Positions 25,087 to 34,173 of a stretch of 64,000 nucleotides of DNA are shown one piece after another. Position numbers and translations under genes: made by a program. Position 1 is the first letter of the stretch; every line of letters begins with the position of its first letter. The DNA comes from Chitinophagales bacterium (GTDB lineage: Bacteria; Bacteroidota; Bacteroidia; Chitinophagales; UBA2359), in contig JACJXU010000009.1 in assembly GCA_020636475.1 (NCBI GenBank), positions 62,001-126,000 on the forward strand. The letters run 5' to 3'. Under the pieces are notes generated by a model, which was given only the letters and a program-made list of their open reading frames with translations, made no database searches and was not told the DNA's origin.

Positions 25087-27156
25087 TTACCAGTTTAATA
25101 GATTTTCTATGGCAGTAGCCACTTTCTCAATAGATGGAATTATACGCGCTTCGAGTACAGAATTGAGGGGAATGGCGGGAAGATTTTCCGAACCAATTAC
25201 TTGAACGGGCGCGTCTAAATTGCGAAAACAATTTCCTTGAATATTACCTGCTAAGGCTTGCGCAAAACTATTTTGCACGGGCTCTTCCGTAACAATAAGA
25301 CAACGATTGTATTGCTTTACCAGCGCGAAAATGCTTGTCGTATCCAAAGGATTTAAACTGCGCAAATCGAAAATACCTACCCTACGAGGAAATTTTTTGC
25401 TCGCATTCAACGCCCAATGTACGCCCATTCCGTAAGTGACTACCAAAACGACATTTTCTTTTGCAAGTATTTCATTATCAACCGTTTGCACTACTCTACC
25501 CTTGCCCAATGGCACGATATAATCTTCGTCCGGCTCAATGTTTTGGGCATTTTCCGTACCTTTTATTTTACTCCAATACAAGCCTTTGTGTTCAAAAATA
25601 ACTACCGGATTGGGGTCGTAATACGCTGCTTTGAGCAAACCTTTTAAGTCTGCGCCACAACTCGGATACGCAATTTTTACCCCGCGAATATTGCTCACCA
25701 CCGACTCTACGCTGCTGCTGTGATACGGACCGCCGCTGCCATACGCACCAATAGGCACGCGAATAACGCAACTCGCCGTCCATTTTCCATTGGTAAGATA
25801 ATGGGCGCGGCTCAGTTCGGTAAACAATTGATTGAGTCCGGGCCAAATGTAATCGGCAAACTGCACTTCTACAATGGGTTTTAGTCCTACTGCCGACATT
25901 CCTACGGTGCTGCCAATGATAAACGCTTCTTGGATAGGCGTATTAAAAACGCGCTCATCGCCAAATTTTTCGGCTAAAGTAGCAGCTTCTCTAAAAACAC
26001 CGCCCAGCCTTCTGCCTACATCTTGCCCGTAAAGCAAACATTCGGGGTGCTGGCGCATCAGTTCTTCAATGCCAAACAAGGCGCAATCCACCATTACTTT
26101 GGTTTTCTTATCTTTTCCAACTCTTTTGCCCTTTTCTTGCGTTATTTCGGTGGGTGCATAGTCGTGCAAAAACAAATCTTCGGGCTTGGGGTCTTCGGCG
26201 TTTTTCGCTTTCTCAAAATCTTCATCAATTTGTTTAATGCATTGATTATCAATTATTTGCAATTCTTTTTTTGTAATCCCGTTTGCCAATAAACAATTTA
26301 CAAACAAAGGAAAAGGGTCACGCTTTATTTGTTCTTCTAAATCATCGCGATACCACTCTTTGCGCACGCCACTGGTGTGGTGATTGAGCAAAGGAACATT
26401 TGCGTGTAACAGAACAGGTCCTTTTCTCTGGCGCGTATATTGTATTGCTTCGGCTACGGTTTGGTACGAAGTCGGAAAATCTGTTCCGTCAATACTCCAC
26501 ACTTTCATTCCTTTAAAACCTTTTGCGTATTCGGCGGCATTCATTGCCCGAATTTCGGCAGCATTGGCAGAAATATCCCAACCATTGTCTTGTACCAGAT
26601 AAATAATAGGCAATTTTTTGAGTACTGCCATCTGAAATGCTTCGGCAACTTCGCCTTCGGTAACGCTGGCATCGCCCAAGGAGCAAACTACAATGGGTTT
26701 GTATTTTACATTATCGCCTAATTTAAAAATATCTTTAAAACGCATTCCCAAAGCTGCTCCACTTGCCGGAATAGCTTGCATACCCGTAGCAGATGACTGA
26801 TGGGGAATTTTGGGTTTGTGGGGGTCGTTCAAACTCGGATGACCATAATATGTTCTGCCGCCGGAAAAAATATCGTCTTTTTTGGCAAATAATTGCAGCA
26901 TTAGTTCGTAAGGCGTGCAGCCTATTGACAGAAGCATTGCATCATCGCGATAGTAAGGATACACGTAGTCGTAGTGTTGCAGTTGCATCCCTACGGCTAT
27001 TTGAATAATTTCGTGACCGCGCGAGGTGGCGTGTACGTATTTTGAAACTAACTTAAAGTTTTGTTCGTATTTTTCGGTTAAATATTTGGCGGAAAATAAA
27101 TATTGGTAAGTTTTTAATAAGATTTGGGGAGAGATGTTTGTTTTTGATGCCGTCAT
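25087..27156 (-). CDS. 2-oxoacid dehydrogenase E1 component, fused alpha and beta subunits
   Basis: 689 residues joining an E1 alpha half (1 to about 330) and an E1 beta half (about 350-689). The alpha part has the thiamine diphosphate motif GDASVTEGEVAEAF...QDN (Gly161 to Asn191) and HQSSATGMQAIPASGAALG; the beta part has LYGQDVGRRLGGVFREAATL, NTPIQEAFIIG, VEVQFADYIWPGLNQL and VTEEPVQNSF. It decarboxylates a 2-oxoacid, most likely branched-chain 2-oxoisovalerate type, and passes the acyl group to lipoyl-E2. E2 and E3 genes are not adjacent. Such fusions are common in Bacteroidota. lipB in this window would serve its partner E2. Confidence 0.9.
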   Translation of the reverse strand: MTASKTNISPQILLKTYQYLFSAKYLTEKYEQNFKLVSKYVHATSRGHEIIQIAVGMQLQHYDYVYPYYRDDAMLLSIGCTPYELMLQLFAKKDDIFSGGRTYYGHPSLNDPHKPKIPHQSSATGMQAIPASGAALGMRFKDIFKLGDNVKYKPIVVCSLGDASVTEGEVAEAFQMAVLKKLPIIYLVQDNGWDISANAAEIRAMNAAEYAKGFKGMKVWSIDGTDFPTSYQTVAEAIQYTRQRKGPVLLHANVPLLNHHTSGVRKEWYRDDLEEQIKRDPFPLFVNCLLANGITKKELQIIDNQCIKQIDEDFEKAKNAEDPKPEDLFLHDYAPTEITQEKGKRVGKDKKTKVMVDCALFGIEELMRQHPECLLYGQDVGRRLGGVFREAATLAEKFGDERVFNTPIQEAFIIGSTVGMSAVGLKPIVEVQFADYIWPGLNQLFTELSRAHYLTNGKWTASCVIRVPIGAYGSGGPYHSSSVESVVSNIRGVKIAYPSCGADLKGLLKAAYYDPNPVVIFEHKGLYWSKIKGTENAQNIEPDEDYIVPLGKGRVVQTVDNEILAKENVVLVVTYGMGVHWALNASKKFPRRVGIFDLRSLNPLDTTSIFALVKQYNRCLIVTEEPVQNSFAQALAGNIQGNCFRNLDAPVQVIGSENLPAIPLNSVLEARIIPSIEKVATAIENLLNW

Positions 27157-27186
27157 AATACAAATTGCCTTTGGGGTTCAAAGATA

Positions 27187-27606
27187 TTAAACTTCCCACA
27201 CTTTTCCGGTGCGATATACCGTTCCTTTAAAAATGGCTACTTTTTCTTGTTTTTGGTTAAAAATATGCACATCGTAGCGGGCAAGAGTTTTGCCTAAATG
27301 CGTTTCTTGGGCAATAGCCAAAAGTTGGTCGTTTTCGGCAACGGCTTTCAGGTGCGAAATTTGGGTTTCTATCGAAACTGCCTGTATGCCGTGGCTATTG
27401 GCAGCAAAAGCCAGCGCACTATCTGCCAAAGCATAAGCAATGCCACCGTGTGCAATACCAAAACCATTGAGCATTTCGCGGCGTATTTGCATTTCCAAGC
27501 GACATTTTCCGGCTTCAATATTAAGTACCTTTATGCCTAACCACCGACTAAAATAGTCTTTTTCCATCATTTTTTGTACTACGGCGGAGGCAAGTTTTTG
27601 GGACAT
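27187..27606 (-). CDS. Hotdog-fold thioesterase (PaaI-like)
   Basis: 139 residues, one hotdog domain with the PaaI motif FGIAHGGIAYALADSALAFAANSHG (catalytic Asp in the helix) and KTLARYDVHIFNQKQEKVAIFKGTVYR. This Asp-containing form matches phenylacetate-pathway PaaI, which rescues CoA from dead-end intermediates. PaaG- and PaaH-like genes occur elsewhere in the window but no paaABCDE operon does. It lies 10 bases after the tamL stop and ahead of the E1 gene on the same strand. Confidence 0.86.
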   Translation of the reverse strand: MSQKLASAVVQKMMEKDYFSRWLGIKVLNIEAGKCRLEMQIRREMLNGFGIAHGGIAYALADSALAFAANSHGIQAVSIETQISHLKAVAENDQLLAIAQETHLGKTLARYDVHIFNQKQEKVAIFKGTVYRTGKVWEV

Positions 27607-27616
27607 ATTTTTGTTT

Positions 27617-30079
27617 TTAAAAAGGCAATCCTATGCCAAAGTTAGGAATTACATTGTCGCGTACCCAGGAGAATCTCAAAGGTTGTATTTTGTTGAACAC
27701 CCAACGCTCACCTTCCGGAAGATTTGGATTGTTTATTGGAGAAGCCATATCCAAACGAATGATAAAATAGCTCAAGTCCACCCGCAAACCAAAACCGATG
27801 CTCGAAGCTATTTCTTTATAAAAACGATTGAAACGAAACTGTGAACCTATCCGATTGTCGTACAATTTGCTCACCACCCAAACATTTCCCGCATCGACAA
27901 AGAAGGCTCCTTTTAGGTAAAAACTTTCCCAAATATTAAAACGATACTCTAAGTTGGCTTCTAATTTCAAGTTTCCGGTACGGTTAAATTCATTGACATT
28001 TTCCTCGAACTGACCGTAACTTCCGGGTCCTACGCTGCGTATTCTAAATCCTCGCACATCATTGCCACCACCAACAAAAAATTGTTTTACATAAGGCAAG
28101 TTTTTGAAGTTGGAATTGCCATAAGGAACAGCAAATCCGGCATAAGTGCGCCACACAAAATTCCTGTTTCTGCTAAGTGTATGATAGCGTCTTACATCCG
28201 CTTGAAGCCTTACAAATTGTGCGTAAGTAAGCCCTCCGAAATCGAAAAGCGTATTGTTGTTTGTGGTTAGGGCTTTGGTGGCTTTGTCTATTAAGTACAA
28301 ACTATTTCCCGCTAAATCTAAGTCCATTAAAATATTATAGTAATTTCTTTGATGTGAGTTCTTTTGGGTGGTAGTTTGGCGCGAAACATAACCGCCCGGA
28401 ATAAAAGTTTGCTCAAACAATAGGATAAGGCGCGGATTTTCTGCCAACACTTCGTCGAAAAGCGAAGTTTTACTAAGCAGTTGCAGGTAAGTAATGCTTA
28501 TGGGTTGTAGCAGCCACTTGGTTCGGTCGTTGGTTTTAAACTCGTAGCCAAAGCCCAATTTCCCGGAAAGTAAATTGAAATACGTGATGCGCCGCAGAAA
28601 ATTTATCTCAAAATCTACCCTTGTTTTGGGCTTAAAATAAGGCGATAATCGTTTTATTTTAAACAATTCCACGTATTTCGGAATGGTAAGGCTTACGGAG
28701 TTGCTAATTTCAAAAGTGCTGATGATATTTCCTTCGGAAGCAAGATTTAGCTCCGTTCCGGCGTATAACTGATTGTTAAATTTTTCCGCACCACCGGCTA
28801 CATTTTTGTTGATATAGTCGAAAGTAAGTGCCGTACCTAAAAAGCCTTGCCCAATGGCACTTCCCGAACCGTAACGATTACTCGCTTCAAAATCAACGGT
28901 AAAAGACTTTTGAGGAGAAGGTAATAAGTTTAGCTTTACATCTAATAACGGATTGTCAGTGCCGGTTTTAGGACTAATTTTGGTAAATTCCGGTGCTACA
29001 GACCTAAATACGCCTAATTCGTATAATTGGCTAAGGGTGAGTTCGTGCAATTTGCGTTGATACGTTTGTTCGGGTTTTAAGTATATAAAAGGATGTAACT
29101 TTTCCGGTTTAAATTTTTCGGCTTTGTTTATAAATTGAATTTGCCCTATCGAAGTTGTGTCGTAAGGCATATTTGAAGTATTTTTTTGTTCCTCTATCAC
29201 TTGTACCGAATTGATGATAAACTTTTTTAAAGCATCGGGTGCCGTAGGTGTCGATACAATTTTTACAATAATATGTACTTGATGATTGTGGTCGGTACTG
29301 TCCACGTCAAAATGAATATTGTCGTTGCCTATTTCATAAAATCCTTTGTTGCGGAGGTTTTGCAGAATCCTATTTTGCTCATTTTCCAATTTTGCAGTAG
29401 TAAATGGCGTATTTACCACCAAGAGCGAACTATCGAAAAGGGCGGGACTTATTTTCAGTTGCGCCAAAGTGTCGGCGGAGGGTTGTGTGATACTTTCGAT
29501 GTTATAAACCTGATTCAGTTGTACCAAATACTTTTGCGTTATTCTTTTTTTCTTTTCGTTGGTAACAGAATCGGCTTCTACCGCAGCATTGAAATAGCCT
29601 TGATTAAACAAAAAAAGCTCCATTTTTTTTTGTACACTCTGTACGCCTATGTAGTCGTAGGTTTTTTGTTCGTTTTTGTCGCCGATAGAAGTATCTGTTA
29701 GCGACAAATCGTAGTTTTCGGCAGTATTTCTGATAAAAACAACGGGCGGGCGACCAATTTTAGACAACAATTTCAGCACACCGCCATTTCGTTGGTGATG
29801 ATTTTTTTTAAAACCTAAATTGTAAAAACCTACGCGCCAGGGCCAGCCAATTAATCTTGCATTGGGTTGCGGATTGTGGATGCTTATCAAATTTTCTTTT
29901 AGTAGATTAGCATTCGGTATTTCTTCAGGATCTGCTATATTTACAGTTACTTTGTCGAGTAATAGCTGGTTTTCTTGCAAATGCCGGGTAGGACTACAGG
30001 CAGTAATGCTAAAAACAGCTACTACCGAGCAAAATACACTTAGTTTTGTTAATGATTGAAAAATATGTTGTCTAAGCAA
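27617..30079 (-). CDS. tamL: TamL-type Omp85 outer-membrane lipoprotein (TamA/BamA superfamily)
   Basis: 820 residues. The signal peptide ends in lipobox SITAC (Cys28). Two to three POTRA-like segments follow to about residue 400, then a 16-stranded-barrel-like region rich in alternating aromatic strands with the Omp85 motif VGGGNDVRGFRIRSVGPGS near residue 675, ending in a terminal Phe. TamL is the Bacteroidota counterpart of TamA and acts with TamB in outer-membrane assembly; no tamB gene is seen here. The only in-frame start is TTG at 30079, two codons after a TAA stop. That start lies inside the 5' end of the divergent methyltransferase gene. Confidence 0.88.
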   Translation of the reverse strand: MLRQHIFQSLTKLSVFCSVVAVFSITACSPTRHLQENQLLLDKVTVNIADPEEIPNANLLKENLISIHNPQPNARLIGWPWRVGFYNLGFKKNHHQRNGGVLKLLSKIGRPPVVFIRNTAENYDLSLTDTSIGDKNEQKTYDYIGVQSVQKKMELFLFNQGYFNAAVEADSVTNEKKKRITQKYLVQLNQVYNIESITQPSADTLAQLKISPALFDSSLLVVNTPFTTAKLENEQNRILQNLRNKGFYEIGNDNIHFDVDSTDHNHQVHIIVKIVSTPTAPDALKKFIINSVQVIEEQKNTSNMPYDTTSIGQIQFINKAEKFKPEKLHPFIYLKPEQTYQRKLHELTLSQLYELGVFRSVAPEFTKISPKTGTDNPLLDVKLNLLPSPQKSFTVDFEASNRYGSGSAIGQGFLGTALTFDYINKNVAGGAEKFNNQLYAGTELNLASEGNIISTFEISNSVSLTIPKYVELFKIKRLSPYFKPKTRVDFEINFLRRITYFNLLSGKLGFGYEFKTNDRTKWLLQPISITYLQLLSKTSLFDEVLAENPRLILLFEQTFIPGGYVSRQTTTQKNSHQRNYYNILMDLDLAGNSLYLIDKATKALTTNNNTLFDFGGLTYAQFVRLQADVRRYHTLSRNRNFVWRTYAGFAVPYGNSNFKNLPYVKQFFVGGGNDVRGFRIRSVGPGSYGQFEENVNEFNRTGNLKLEANLEYRFNIWESFYLKGAFFVDAGNVWVVSKLYDNRIGSQFRFNRFYKEIASSIGFGLRVDLSYFIIRLDMASPINNPNLPEGERWVFNKIQPLRFSWVRDNVIPNFGIGLPF

Positions 30080-30814
30080 GAATTAAAATTTTATCGTTCA
30101 TTACACCAAAAAAAGTACCGAAATTTACATCAATTATTTGTTGCGGAAACACCAAAGGTAGTTTTTGACTTACTAATATCTAACAAATTTCGTTTGCATA
30201 AATTATTGGGGCTTGAAAATTTTTTTGTGCAACAGGCAGAAACGCTTGAAAAATACGAGAAATTTATTCAATTTATTCAAAAAAACGAATTAAAAAGTAT
30301 TTCGGCTTTGCAATCGCCCAACAGTTTGCTGGCAATTTTTTCGCAAATAGAAAACGTTTGGGATAAAGATACTGACAATTTTAATTTTGCACTGTATTTG
30401 GATAATATTCGCGACCCGGGCAATTTAGGGACTATTATTCGCACGGCAGTTTGGTTTGGACACAAAGTGCTTTTTTTGTCGCCCGAGTGCGCCGATATTT
30501 ACAATCCTAAAGTAGTGCAAGCGAGTATGGGGAATTTGGGTTTTGTAAAAATTATTCGCACAGAAATTGCCGATATTTTGCAAAATATTCCCAATGTAAA
30601 TATTTTTGTTGCTGATATGCACGGTATTTCGCTGGTAGATTGTGTTTTCCCGTCACCTTCTTTATTGGTCATGGGCAACGAAGCAAATGGAACGGCTGTG
30701 ATGAAAGACGCGACAAATTTTCCTAAAGTAACGATTCCCGCTTATGGTAAGGCGGAGTCGCTGAATGTAAGTATTGCCGCTGCTATTTTTTCGTATCATC
30801 AAAAACTTAAATAA
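30065..30814 (+). CDS. SpoU/TrmH-family RNA 2'-O-methyltransferase
   Basis: 249 residues from ATG 30065. An N-terminal substrate-binding domain (LFVAETPKVVFDLL) precedes the SPOUT domain with the signature YLDNIRDPGNLGTIIRTAVWFG, LVMGNEANGTAV and IPAYGKAESLNVSIAAAIFSYH. It resembles RlmB/TrmH-like rRNA ribose methylases; the target nucleotide is unknown. The TamL gene starts on the other strand at 30079, so the two 5' ends overlap by 15 bases and each promoter must lie inside the other gene. hldD follows 9 bases downstream on the same strand. Confidence 0.88.
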   Translation: MLSKQELKFYRSLHQKKYRNLHQLFVAETPKVVFDLLISNKFRLHKLLGLENFFVQQAETLEKYEKFIQFIQKNELKSISALQSPNSLLAIFSQIENVWDKDTDNFNFALYLDNIRDPGNLGTIIRTAVWFGHKVLFLSPECADIYNPKVVQASMGNLGFVKIIRTEIADILQNIPNVNIFVADMHGISLVDCVFPSPSLLVMGNEANGTAVMKDATNFPKVTIPAYGKAESLNVSIAAAIFSYHQKLK

Positions 30815-30823
30815 AAACAAAGT

Positions 30824-31792
30824 ATGATTATTATTACGGGTGCCGCCGGATTTATTGGCAGTTGTTTGGCTGCTTCTTTTAATGAAAAAAATGTAAATGA
30901 ACTTTGTTTGGTAGATGATTTTTCGATAGAAAGTAAATTGCCAAATTTCAACGATAAAAAATATATTTTTTTGGCGAATAGAGAAAATGTGTTTGCTTTT
31001 TTGGCGAAGCACAAGATTAAAGCAGAGGTGATTTTTCATTTGGGTGCGCGTACCGACACGACCGAATTTGATAATGAATTGCTGCGGAAGCTAAATTTTA
31101 CCTACAGCCAACAAGTGTGGCATTACGCAACGGAGCTACAAATTCCGCTTATTTACGCTTCGAGTGCTGCCACTTACGGTATGGGCGAGTTTGGATTTGA
31201 CGACCAAAAAAGTATTGCGCCATTGCAGCCGCTTAATCCTTATGGTTGGTCGAAGCAAAATTTCGATATTTGGGCTTTGGCGCAAAAGGAAACACCACCC
31301 TTTTGGGCAGGACTGAAGTTTTTTAATGTTTACGGACCCAATGAGTACCACAAAAACCGTATGGCAAGCGTTATTTTTCACGCGTACAAGCAAATAAAAA
31401 CGAAGGGCGAGGTGAAATTATTTAAGTCGCATCACCCAGATTACCGTGATGGAGAGCAGTTGCGCGATTTTATTTACGTAAAAGATATTGTGCGTATTTG
31501 CCAGTTTATATATGCACAACATAAGCACATTCCTTCGGGAATTTACAATGCCGGAACGGGCAAAGCGCGCACTTTTTTAGATTTGGCATTAGCTTGTTTT
31601 GCGGCATTAGACCAAGCACCTAATATTCATTTTATAGATACGCCTGCCGATATTCGCGATAAGTATCAATATTACACTTGTGCAACTACCAAGAAGTTGG
31701 AGGAAATAGGCTTTTCTACGGATTTTTATACGCTGGAAGATGGTGTCCGAGCGTATGTACAGATGTACTTAGAGCCGCAAAAGTATTGGTAA
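30824..31792 (+). CDS. hldD: ADP-L-glycero-D-manno-heptose 6-epimerase
   Basis: 322 residues, extended short-chain dehydrogenase fold. The NADP loop GAAGFIGS is at the N-terminus, SSAATYG and the catalytic YGWSK (YxxxK) lie mid-protein, and FFNVYGPNEYHKNRMASV, GEQLRDFIYVKD and GIYNAGTGKARTF are HldD signatures. It converts ADP-D-glycero- to ADP-L-glycero-manno-heptose, the activated sugar for LPS inner core. Length matches the family. It lies 9 bases after the SpoU gene, probably in one message, and converges with the PaaG-like gene. Confidence 0.94.
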   Translation: MIIITGAAGFIGSCLAASFNEKNVNELCLVDDFSIESKLPNFNDKKYIFLANRENVFAFLAKHKIKAEVIFHLGARTDTTEFDNELLRKLNFTYSQQVWHYATELQIPLIYASSAATYGMGEFGFDDQKSIAPLQPLNPYGWSKQNFDIWALAQKETPPFWAGLKFFNVYGPNEYHKNRMASVIFHAYKQIKTKGEVKLFKSHHPDYRDGEQLRDFIYVKDIVRICQFIYAQHKHIPSGIYNAGTGKARTFLDLALACFAALDQAPNIHFIDTPADIRDKYQYYTCATTKKLEEIGFSTDFYTLEDGVRAYVQMYLEPQKYW

Positions 31793-31796
31793 ATGT

Positions 31797-32576
31797 TTAT
31801 TTCCCTTTAAAAATTGCGCTGCGTTTTTCTATAAATGCGGCTACTCCTTCGTTATAATCGTAGGTTTGTGCGGCAGCAGTTTGCAAGTTGTCTTCTAATT
31901 GTAATTGCGCTGCGAGCGAATTTTGTAGGCTTTGGTTAAGGGCTTGTTTGGTAAACCACAAGGCTTTGGTGGGCATTTGCGCTAATTGTTGGGCTATTTT
32001 TTGTACATTTTCTTCAAAAACTTCTTCTTCAAACACCTTATAAACCATTCCCCAAGTTTCGGCTTGTGGGGCGGAAATTTTATCGGCTAATATCATTGCT
32101 GCGGAGGCTTTTTGAAAACCGATAAGTCGCGGTAAAAAAAACGTACCTCCGGTGTCGGGAATTAAGCCAATTTTACTAAAAGCCTGCAAAAAATACGCGG
32201 AGGATTTGGCAAGGACAATATCGCAACACAAGGCTAAATTTGCGCCGGCACCGGCAGCTACACCATTTACGGCAGCAATTACGGGCTTGGGCATTTCGCG
32301 AATTTGCAGCACCAATGGATTATAGTGTTCTTGAATAATCTTGCTTATTTCGGGACCATTAGGGTCTATTACTTCCGCCAAATCTTGTCCGGCAGAAAAC
32401 GCCCTACCCTTTCCACTTATTACCAAAGCCCTTACACTTTCATCGTTTTGGCAGTCGGTTAGTATTGTTTGAAGTTGTAATGCCATTTCTCGATTAAAAG
32501 CATTATATACTTGTGGTCTGTTCAGAAAAATAAAGGCAACTCCTTCTTTTTTTTCGATAAGAATTGATGACTCCAT
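31797..32576 (-). CDS. Enoyl-CoA hydratase/isomerase family protein, PaaG-like
   Basis: 259 residues from ATG 32576; a frame extending to 32633 would add a Cys-rich, unlikely N-terminus. Crotonase fold: FLNRPQVYNAFNREM, oxyanion-hole segments SGKGRAFSAGQDL and VNGVAAGAGANLALCCDIVLAKSSAYF, then IGLIPDTGGTFFLPRLIG. The Asp in PDTGGT and absence of the paired hydratase Glu point to an isomerase of the PaaG type (ring-opening step of aerobic phenylacetate breakdown) rather than a hydratase. Pathway membership is inferred. The 276-base gap 32577-32852 upstream shows no gene. Confidence 0.86.
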   Translation of the reverse strand: MESSILIEKKEGVAFIFLNRPQVYNAFNREMALQLQTILTDCQNDESVRALVISGKGRAFSAGQDLAEVIDPNGPEISKIIQEHYNPLVLQIREMPKPVIAAVNGVAAGAGANLALCCDIVLAKSSAYFLQAFSKIGLIPDTGGTFFLPRLIGFQKASAAMILADKISAPQAETWGMVYKVFEEEVFEENVQKIAQQLAQMPTKALWFTKQALNQSLQNSLAAQLQLEDNLQTAAAQTYDYNEGVAAFIEKRSAIFKGK

Positions 32577-32852
32577 ACGGATACGCGATTTTGATGAATG
32601 AAATGTGTTGCAAATAAAGCAAAAAATCGGCACGTATTCAATAAGTGCTTGTATAAAAAGTACTCTTCTTAGTCACACAGGTGCGAAGTCGAATGGACTT
32701 TGTCTTATTTGAGACTGCATCAATTTTTTGTGTAATTTTTGGAATATATTGTTCATTTCAATTTATGTTCAATATTATAATTTTATTTTATGCTGAAATA
32801 AAAAAGTGGTAACACACGGCTACCATTTTTTGCGTACATTTTTATTCTATTT

Positions 32853-34130
32853 CTATATTTCGCCTTTTTCTTTGGCAAATACAGCGGCTTGCTTTGCCCA
32901 TTCGTCTCTTTTTACTCTGCCCGCAAAAAACTCTATGGCTTCATTTACTTTCTCCTCGTCTTCTTCAGTAAAACGGGCAATTTGTACAAACTTATAAATT
33001 CCTAAAGCATTGAGTTTCCGCTCAATAAAAGGACCGATACCTTTTACGCGCTGGAGGTCGTCTTTTTGCGAAGCATCTACTTTTCCAATACGCTCAAAAT
33101 TGATATTGGCGGCTTTGGCTTTTATTCGTTGTATTATTTCATCTTCTTTATTGGCGGCGGGTTCTTCTTTGTGTTGTTTTTTTTCAATGTCGTATTCCAG
33201 CACCTGATGCGTAAACAATCCGCCCATGGTGAGTTGTTCCATTTTGGCTTGTAACAGTATTTTTTCACCACCTAAGCTATCTACTTCTTTCTCTTTCTTT
33301 TGCAAATCGTCTTCCAAAACCTTGTGCGTAAATAAGCCACCCATCGCTAATTGTTCCTGTTGGGCTTGTAACAGTATTTTTTCACCACCTAAGCGCTGAA
33401 GTTCTTTTTCTTTTTTCGCTAAATCACTTTTAAGGTTTGTAATTTCTTTTTCCAAATCGCCCGTATTATTGTTGGCAATAGCGTTAGAGGCAGTTTGTTT
33501 AAGTTTGCGTATTTCTGCTTGCAGTGTATCTATTTGCTGTGAAAGGTCTTTTTTGGTATTGCTCAGCGCGTCATACGACTGATTTAAGGATTTTAGGTCG
33601 TTGCTCACACGTAGAAAATCGGTTTTCAGGCGTTGTTTTTCCGCCAAATGGAGCTCTAAATTGTGGTTGTATTTTTCTGACTCAGATTTTAGCCTACTGT
33701 AATCACTTCTAATTCCCGCCACCAATTTATCGTTTTCTTCCATTTGCTCCAAGGCTTTTTCGTATTGAAGTTTGTAGGCACTTAATACATCAACTTTTCT
33801 TTCCAATTCGGCAATAAGGGCATCTTTTTTATCCAAAGAAAGTTCTAATCCTTGTGCATTTTGCTCACATTGGTTGATCTTTAGTCTCAGGCGCTGTTCT
33901 TCTTCCGAGTGTACTACCTTATTTTTAAGCTCTTCTTGTAGTGAAATAATTTTTTGCTCTGACGACTGATATTTTGTTTTCAAATGATTATAATCCGTCA
34001 GATTACCTTCGTATAATGCGCGCAATTCGGTATCTTCTTCTTTTGTTCTACGCAAAAACCACGCAATTAAAAATCCTAATATTGCTGCTACAAGCAACAT
34101 AAATAATATTTCTAAGGAAGATTGAAACAT
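32853..34130 (-). CDS. Membrane-anchored coiled-coil protein with C-terminal helix-hairpin-helix domain
   Basis: 425 residues. One membrane helix at about 5-26 is followed by a long coiled coil (about 30-330, Glu/Lys/Gln rich heptads). Within it residues 238-276 and 277-315 are two near-identical 39-residue repeats (LGGEKILLQA..EQL.MGGLFTH.VLE). The C-terminus (357-425) is a helix-hairpin-helix module, DDLQRVKGIGPFIERKLNALGI, a nucleic-acid or protein binding fold. Such proteins occur beside OmpA genes in Bacteroidota, as here (43-base gap). I infer an envelope tether; function unknown. Confidence 0.8.
   Translation of the reverse strand: MFQSSLEILFMLLVAAILGFLIAWFLRRTKEEDTELRALYEGNLTDYNHLKTKYQSSEQKIISLQEELKNKVVHSEEEQRLRLKINQCEQNAQGLELSLDKKDALIAELERKVDVLSAYKLQYEKALEQMEENDKLVAGIRSDYSRLKSESEKYNHNLELHLAEKQRLKTDFLRVSNDLKSLNQSYDALSNTKKDLSQQIDTLQAEIRKLKQTASNAIANNNTGDLEKEITNLKSDLAKKEKELQRLGGEKILLQAQQEQLAMGGLFTHKVLEDDLQKKEKEVDSLGGEKILLQAKMEQLTMGGLFTHQVLEYDIEKKQHKEEPAANKEDEIIQRIKAKAANINFERIGKVDASQKDDLQRVKGIGPFIERKLNALGIYKFVQIARFTEEDEEKVNEAIEFFAGRVKRDEWAKQAAVFAKEKGEI
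33186..33419 (-). repeat. Two tandem 117-bp repeats inside the coiled-coil gene
   Basis: The 117-base period matches the 39-residue protein repeat exactly, so the duplication keeps frame. The two copies are clearly related at DNA level (shared stretch encoding GGEKILLQA and GGLFTH) but have accumulated substitutions, so the duplication is not brand new. Confidence 0.85.
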
Positions 34131-34173
34131 ATTTTTTACTTTTTATTTTAATGATTTAATGATTCTAAAAATT

